A stretch of 64,000 nucleotides of DNA from contig CM060177.1 of assembly GCA_030549775.1 (NCBI GenBank), positions 59,274,638-59,338,637 on the forward strand, read 5' to 3'. A program made the translations under genes and the position numbers. Source of the stretch: Tamarix chinensis (Eukaryota; Streptophyta; Magnoliopsida; Caryophyllales; Tamaricaceae). How positions within the stretch are numbered: position 1 is the first letter of the stretch; each line of letters begins with the position of its first letter. The notes beneath the pieces are model-generated. The model was not told where the DNA came from. It made no database searches and was given only the letters and a program-made list of their open reading frames with translations. Of this stretch, positions 58,331-64,000 are shown piece after piece.

Positions 58331-58846
58331 TAATATTAGGTCAACTCACTTCCCTTAGTCAACTTCTTTCCCTATCCTCCTTTTTCATCCTTTCTCCCAC
58401 ACAAACCACATCGACATCCTCTCATGCATGTCTTATAGGGTCACAACACATATCGTCACATACATATAGTACACATGCCATACAAAAACACAAAAACATA
58501 AAAACATACTTCAACTCCATGTCATACCACATACAAAATAATTAATAATCATAAATATAGGATACATATCATGCGAAGCACATAATTCCCATAAGCACAT
58601 AAAAGGCCTTAGCACCCCTTACCTAAAATGTCACCGGTCTTGGAGCACGCTCCTACGCCTCTTTAGGGCTTTGACCAAATAATAACATATTAATAAAATA
58701 TCTTTAACAAAATTCTAACTTTCCTAAAGACATAAAAATAATAGAGGTATTATAAACCTTGTTAATATAGGGTTAAAGACTTTACCCTAATAATAATAAT
58801 GATACTAATATAATAATATCAAAGATAATAAAACTAATATCAATGA

Positions 58847-58883
<37 letters not shown>

Positions 58884-59269
58884 CAAATAATAACAATAGT
58901 AACAACAATAATAACATTATTAACAACACTAATGTTAAAATATTTGTATTAATAATAATGGAATAAGAATAACAGAAATTCGAAATATAAAATAATGATA
59001 ATTATTATACTTATAAAATATTACTATTAATAATAGTAGAAATAGAAATAATAAGGGAATAATAATAAAGTCGAATTAAAATACAGTAGGGCTTCAGTTC
59101 TCAACATAAACAATAATAAAAACAATAATACTACTACTACTAATAATAAAACATATTAAGAATAATAAATATTAAGAATAATAATAATGGTATTTATATG
59201 CAAATAATTGAAATAAATTAAATCAAGGCTTATAATAATATGGAAAATGGTTGAGAGGGTCTAGGGTTC

Positions 59270-60240
59270 AACCTTAGGCTGGTGAGGATAGGTGGCACCG
59301 GCGGTGGTGCACGGCGGCGGCGGCGGCCGGAAAAATAGAAGAAAAGCGGGAAAGATGGATGTTGGGAAAAAGATAGGGAGAATTGAGGTGATATAAGAGA
59401 TGTTTATGGTTTCCCAGGAGGAGATGGACAAAATGATGGTGGTGGTGCAGCCAAAGGTGGCGGCGCACGGTGGTTTAAGGTTTCAGGGTAAAAAAATTCC
59501 GACAAAACGAGTAACCATCTTTGCATGGTTATTGAGGCTCGTACAAGAAGAATCGAAGGTTGAAAATAGTTTGGTTAACTAGAGGATGATGCAGGGAATA
59601 ATTTGGAATGCAGAGGTGGCGTTGAAGTTGGCTAATGGCGGCGGAATACGCGTCTGAAGTCGCGGTGGCCGGCACTCTGGCTTAGGGTCTCGGGGAAGAA
59701 CAAACTCCAAAAAATCATACAATCCAGCTATTTATAGATTGTAGATGGTATAATAGGGTTTTGGGGGTAGGCAGGAAGTTATGGGGTGCGAGAATTTGTG
59801 CAGCCGGCGATGGAAAACGGTCGGCCAACGTTTGGGTTGATTCGATAGTTCGCGAGGCTGGGGAGAGGAAACGGGCGAGATTTAACGTCGAATAATTATG
59901 AAAGTTTATTCCTTGAGTTAATAGGAAGACAATGAGACAAGAAATGGACAGTATTAATCACCGTAGCCGGAGATGCCATTTTCGGGGGAGGGAGTTGCAG
60001 CGGCGTCGACAGAGGAGAAAGGAGGAAGAAGGAAGAAGAAGAGGAGGGGGATCGGTCGGCCGGGAAAAGAAAATAAAAGGGGAGAACCGGGCCGTTCGGG
60101 CGCGGGCGGTAGGTGTTAAATGAAACGACGAGCTTCAGGCGGAAAAGGATGTAAAACACGGCACTGAACGGGGCGGAAGGAGGACGTCGCGCGTTTGCGG
60201 GCTGGGCCGAGGGAAAGGAAGAAGGGGAAAAAGATTGGGC
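59270..60240 (-). promoter_or_regulatory. GC-rich islet of unit C LTR
   Basis: A GC-rich block equivalent to 41640-42600 in B, with GGTGCACGGCGGCGGCGG at 59306 and a variant near 59460, and with CG-rich sequence to 60240. Overlapping open frames on both strands are short and lack known domains. A promoter or leader role is inference from its conserved place in the LTR. Confidence 0.4.
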
Positions 60241-60259
60241 CGCGGGAGAGGGCAGCCCA

Positions 60260-60364
60260 AACGGGGAAAAAGAAGAGGAAAAAGAAAAAGAAGAAAAAGA
60301 AAGAAAAAGAAAAGGAAACAGGAAGAAAGAAAAAGAAAAAGGGAAAAAGGAAAGAAGAAAAAAT
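60260..60364 (+). repeat. Pure purine tract of unit C
   Basis: About 100 bases consisting of A and G with a single C near 60319. It is conserved in place in units A, B and D. Confidence 0.8.
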
Positions 60365-60794
60365 TAGATTAGGGCCAATTAAATTAATCTTAATATTTAA
60401 AATATTTAAAAATAATAATATTTAAATAAAATAATATTTAAATCCCTTTTTAGGCTAAATTAGGATTTTTAAAAGGTTTTCCATAAATTCCATTTTAATT
60501 AGCAAAACACCCTAATTTTCTTCCATTAAATTATTCATAAAATTATTATTAATTTCAAACTATTTCCTCCTTCTTTTTTTAAATAAAATAATTTATTTAA
60601 ATAAATTCCCAAATTAAAATCTTTAATTAGTCAAAATACCCAAATTCCTCCTAATTAAAATAGTAATAAATTTCTTCTTAATTTGTCCTAATTAATTTCC
60701 TTTTATTTTAATAAAATAATTTATTTAATTACTTTTTATAATGATACCTCATTTAAATATAATATTTAAAATTAGAAATTTTCGGGGCATTTCA

Positions 60795-61588
60795 ATCGAT
60801 TTTTCAAGATGGCTCATTTTATTCTAGGCCATAAGACCGATGATGCTACTCATATTATGGTTTTGTATTTTAAGGAGATCATGAGATTAAATGGGATTCC
60901 AAAGAGTATAGTTTTGGACAGAGATGTTAAGTTCCAAAGTTATTTTTGGAAGACATTATGGCATATGGTAGAAATGAAGCTTCTATTTAGTGCGTCACAT
61001 CAACCATAAATGGATGGTCAAACTAAAGTTACTGATAGAACATGGGGTAATTTACTAAGGGAATTGGTGAGTAAGAGTGCTACAAATTAGGATATTAAGT
61101 TAGTAGATTTAGAGTTTTCTCCCTTTAACTAAAACAGGCTCTAGCCTATTTGAGATAGTTTATGGTATTAATCCATACATGCTGATTGATATGGTACCAT
61201 TAAGGAAAAGAGAAATGAATAATTATGATGTACAAGTGAGAATGGATTTCTTTCATAAACTTCTTCAACAATTAAAGCACAACATTGAGAAGGAAAATGA
61301 AGTATACAAGGCAAGAGAAAACAAACATAGGAGTCAATATGTATTTCAATAGAGAGATTTGGTATGGTTGCACTTAAAGAATGAGAGTTTTCCTAATCTA
61401 AGGAAGAATAAACTAACACCAAGTACAGATGGTCCTTTCAAAGTACTTAGAAAATTTGGAGAAAGTGCTTAGGAGCTAGATTTATCTTATTCATATGGTG
61501 GGATATCTAGGACATTTAATGGTGGAGATATTAGTCCTTATTATAGAGACAAAAATTTAGAGGAAAATTCAAGTCTGTAAAGGGAGAA
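60795..61588 (+). pseudogene. Element E integrase core and C-terminus (resumes after C)
   Basis: The open stretch from 60809: [43 protein letters not shown] and LLFSASHQP, then DGQTKVTDRTWGNLLRELV, matching SKMAHFIPCxKTxDA, LHGxPxxIVSDRDxKFxSxFWKTLW and QTDGQTE of Reina-type integrases. Later blocks are RENKHRSQYVF, LVWLHLKN, LRKNKLTPSTDGPFKVLRK and TFNGGDISPYY, the conserved end (NVADLSPY). The catalytic LDRD aspartate remains. It ends just before the polypurine tract; no chromodomain was seen. Confidence 0.85.
61579..61588 (+). other. Element E polypurine tract
   Basis: AAAGGGAGAA directly precedes the right LTR start TGATACAGG. Confidence 0.7.
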
Positions 61589-62567
61589 TGATACAGGAGA
61601 AAATGAATCAAGATATAGCATTTATTAATATGGGTCCTATTATCCTTTACCTAGAGAGGATACCCTATGAATTTGAAGACAAACGGTTGACTATATTGCT
61701 AATTATGGAGAAAACTAGCAAAATGAGTCATTAGCAAGAGAGGCATGTGTATGACATGTAAGAAAACGTTTTTTTAGACTTAATGATGGGTGTTTAGATT
61801 TATTTATTTTGTTATTATTTTCATTATGATTGGCTAGAGCATAAAGTATCTTTTTAAGAAGATTCTATCTTATAGGGTTTATCTTATAAGATGTGCTTGG
61901 TATTGGGAATAAGACATTGCATGGGGGCGATTAGATTAGATTTTTAGTTCTAAATAATTAGAGATATATTTTAATATTAGGGAAAATCCATAGGGTTATA
62001 TGTTCATATGATAGCAAATTTGAATGAAAATATAAGTTGTTCCTTATTTGAATTTTGTGTGAGTTCTTCTCAATTATAATTAATTTTATATTAGTGATTA
62101 TTATTGAAACCCTTAATCTCTTTGTCTGGGTGAATTAGAGGTTAAGTATTATCCCTAAACCCAACCATAACTCATGATAACATTTAACCCTATCTGCCAT
62201 TTTCAACATAATATTCTTCAACTTCATCTTCAACTTATTATTCTTACTTAATTCTACGTATTCTATATCCAAACCCTAGATAACAATTCTATTATTATCA
62301 TGCATTTGTCATATCCATATCATAATCAAAATCTCTTCATCAAATAATCATCATCACAATCATTCAGCATCATCATATTCTCCTTCCCACATCTAAAACC
62401 CTAACCCCAACTCTAACACTAACATATGAACCATATCACACCAAAACCCTAAATATTCAACCACCATCTTTCTTAATCTATCATCATTAAATCTTTATAA
62501 TCACATTCAAACCCTAACCAACTTATATTACCACCCAATTTATGATTCCATAACCCTATACACATCA
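61589..62567 (+). repeat. Element E right LTR (979 bp)
   Basis: Intact counterpart of the three left-LTR segments, from TGATACAGGAG to CACATCA. It supplies the uninterrupted reference that fixes where A and D inserted. Confidence 0.85.
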
Positions 62568-62900
62568 CATATGACTCTTGATGTCTAGAGTTACATCGTG
62601 TCTCCTTTTATAGAATTAAAAAGCCCTAGGGAGAAAACAATGTGTTTGGAAAATAAATAAAAAAATACAGTCTATGTCTAGGAAATAAGGGGGCCTCATT
62701 CTTCTTTCTTTACTCTTGAATTTTTCACAAAACATATCAAAGATTTCTCTCAGAAACAAGGAATGTGTTATTAACATTAGACTTCATGTTTCTCACCTAA
62801 TTTTCCATACTATACTAAACTTCTCCAACACCTATAAGAATAAACATAATGTTATGATGTACACAAATACCTAGTCAAAAAACACAATTCTCCTCCTGTA
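62568..62900. other. Flank of element E, 3' end region of the copia element
   Basis: No gene is visible. Since a minus-strand copia pol ends at about 62950, this should be its 3' untranslated part and LTR beginning, interrupted by E at 62567. No clear LTR terminus was identified. Confidence 0.35.
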
Positions 62901-63535
62901 TTTGTGACACGTGACATGTAAAGACCTTTATAAAAGAACCCTAGCCCAATAAAAGGACCTCGTGATCTATGAACACTAATCAAGTCCGAAAAATACTCAA
63001 ACTTACATATGGTCAGTGGCTTTATTAGCATATTAGCTGGATTATCCAATGTACTGGATTTCTTTAACACAACTTTGCCTCAAGCATTACTATACTCGAT
63101 AAAGTGATACCTAATGTTAATGTGATTAGTTAAATGATGGAAAGAATTATGATTCTCCACTAAAGCGATAGTACTCTATATGGCTATCACCATGAATAGT
63201 TTGAGCACCATGACAAAAACCCACCTCTCATACTAAACCACCAAGTCGCAAAGATTCTTGAAATGCCTCTATTATAGCCATATACTCCACATAGTGGGCA
63301 AGGCTATCACCACCTACAAGGAAGACCTCCAGCTAACAGTTGAACTGTCAAGAAATAAAACATATCCACTAGTGGTTCTCCTTTTATCATGGTCTCCACC
63401 ATAATTAGAGTCTATGAACCCGACCAACGAATCACTTGAACTCCCATACTCAAAAAAAGTTGATGTCATTCCTTTCAACTACCTAAGGATCCACTTCACT
63501 ACTTTTAGATTATCTTTTCTCTTATTTGCCATATA
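62900..63535 (-). pseudogene. Ty1/copia RNase H remnant
   Basis: On the minus strand, [28 protein letters not shown], then EYMAIIEAFQESLRLGGLV, ENHNSF, NHINIRYHFI and NPANMLIKPLT match copia RNase H (GYxDADxAGDxDxRKSTTGYV, EAEYxAxxEAxKEAxWL, KHIDxRYHFIR, NPADMLTKPL). Frames shift several times. It directly follows RT (63536-64000), as expected for Ty1/copia, where integrase precedes RT. Confidence 0.82.
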
Positions 63536-64000
63536 TCAACTGAGAATACCAACAGGTTGAGAAGTATCATGCCAAATATAAACCATGGCGTATATGATAC
63601 AACCAACATTATTTGAATATGGAACAATCACCATAAACTCCTCTTCCTCTTTGTATTTGGAACAATCCAAATCAGACAATCTAAAGTGAGTAGCCAATGG
63701 AGTGCTTACCATATTGGTATCCATCATATGAAACCTCTCCAACACCTTGTTCACATAGGACTCTTCAGACAAGTATAAAAGCTTCTGCTCATGGTTTCTA
63801 ATGATCTCCAAGCTAAGGATCCTATTTGTTGCTCCAACATACTTCATCTCAAACTCACTCTTCAGCATTGTCTTCACCTTATCAACATTAGACATTTATT
63901 TTCCTACCACAATACTGTCATCAACATATAGTAAAAGAAAAATAAAAGTGCCACCCTCCATTACCTTTAAGTACACATATCCATTATACTCACTCCTAAA
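63536..64000 (-). pseudogene. Ty1/copia reverse transcriptase, partial (window edge)
   Basis: The open stretch 63536-63895 (119 residues, minus) carries VDKVKTMLKSEFEMKYVGA, RILSLEIIRNHEQKLLYLSEESYVNKVLERFHM, VSTPLATHFRLS and VPYSNNVGCIIYAM, matching copia RT (LKxxFEMKDLGxAxxILGMEI, LSQxxYIxKVLERFxM, STPLAxHFKLS, PYxSAVGSLMYAM). Just upstream, LLLYVDDSIVVGK at 63930-63892 gives the catalytic YVDD box, intact. A stop separates it from the longer frame. The rest of pol lies right of the window. Confidence 0.88.

Larger units (their letters stand above)
56337..60794 (-). mobile_element. Unit C: ~4.5-kb solo LTR in E's integrase, left end deleted
   Basis: The right end GGGGCATTTCA at 60794 is intact (LTR start on the minus strand) and E's integrase resumes at 60795 (ATCGATTTTTC). 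The left end lacks the TGTAACACCCC terminus and about 130 bases: homology to B starts at AAGGCTAAAGAAAAGATT (37968 in B). The loss extends into about 150 bases of E. Otherwise C is collinear with B without F: hairpin array, AACCCTAAATTC repeats, (AAT)n, GC-rich islet and purine tract. No coding domain is inside. Confidence 0.82.
35439..62567 (+). mobile_element. Element E: Reina-like Ty3/gypsy retrotransposon expanded by nested insertions
   Basis: Left LTR fragments 35439-36315, 46206-46247 and 52595-52684 (together about 1.0 kb) correspond in order to the right LTR 61589-62567 (0.98 kb). Internal order on the plus strand: primer site 52688, gag, protease, RT, RNase H, integrase zinc-binding part, insertion C, integrase core and tail, polypurine tract AAAGGGAGAA. 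Without insertions A(+B+F), D and C the element is about 6.4 kb, a normal size. In a 96-base stretch compared by hand the LTRs differ at 17 positions, so E is old. Flanks ACTAA and CATAT do not match, so no target duplication is claimed. Confidence 0.85.

Overview
The window is AT-rich plant nuclear DNA consisting almost entirely of transposable elements nested in one another. No host gene, tRNA, rRNA or other RNA gene could be supported. The plant assignment rests on the families present: Ty3/gypsy chromoviruses of Tekay-like and Reina-like type, a Ty1/copia polyprotein, and a CACTA (En/Spm) transposase with TNP2, DUF4218 and DUF4216 regions. A degenerate TTTAGGG-type tract agrees with this. 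Nothing identifies the species. All coding regions carry stops and frameshifts, so they are called pseudogenes. Family calls come from reading translations against remembered family motifs; no database search was run.

Left part (1-19388). Copy I (1-4885, minus) is a Tekay-like gypsy element cut by the window edge; its 5' LTR, primer site, gag and protease are visible. 4886-7285 ends in a plus-strand LTR terminus. 7286-9980 has no recognised gene but holds a cluster of palindromic short repeats. Copy H (about 9981-19388, minus) is a second member of the same family with gag, protease, RT, RNase H, integrase and a chromodomain-like tail; its 3' LTR is truncated.

Middle (19389-35061). A decayed CACTA element reads on the plus strand: TNP2 (19389-20371), DUF4218 (30752-31200), DUF4216 (31302-31700), a second-ORF remnant and a CACTA-like right terminus at 35061. 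H abuts its TNP2 domain at 19388/19389. A 10.4-kb gypsy element G (20372-30746, minus) splits the gene between TNP2 and DUF4218, with a perfect 5-bp duplication ATTAT.

Right part (35439-62567). A Reina-like gypsy element E (plus) of about 6.4 kb is spread over 27 kb by later insertions. Its left LTR holds two solo-LTR-like insertions: A (36316-46200, duplication TATAT) and D (46248-52589, duplication TTAAT). A contains B (37843-43209, TCATT/CCATT), and B contains a small TG...CA element F (38990-39868, duplication CCTAG). A fourth unit, C (about 56337-60794), interrupts E's integrase. A, B, C and D share one architecture with LTRs of about 4.5 kb, related to the LTR of G. The window ends in the RT/RNase H region of a minus-strand Ty1/copia element.

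The main result is this insertion stratigraphy, four levels deep (E, A, B, F), supported by target-site duplications and by host sequence resuming across each insert. The most unusual biology is the large 4.5-kb LTR family, seen here only as solo LTRs. It carries a GC-rich islet, long pure-purine tracts, hairpin arrays and tandem repeats.
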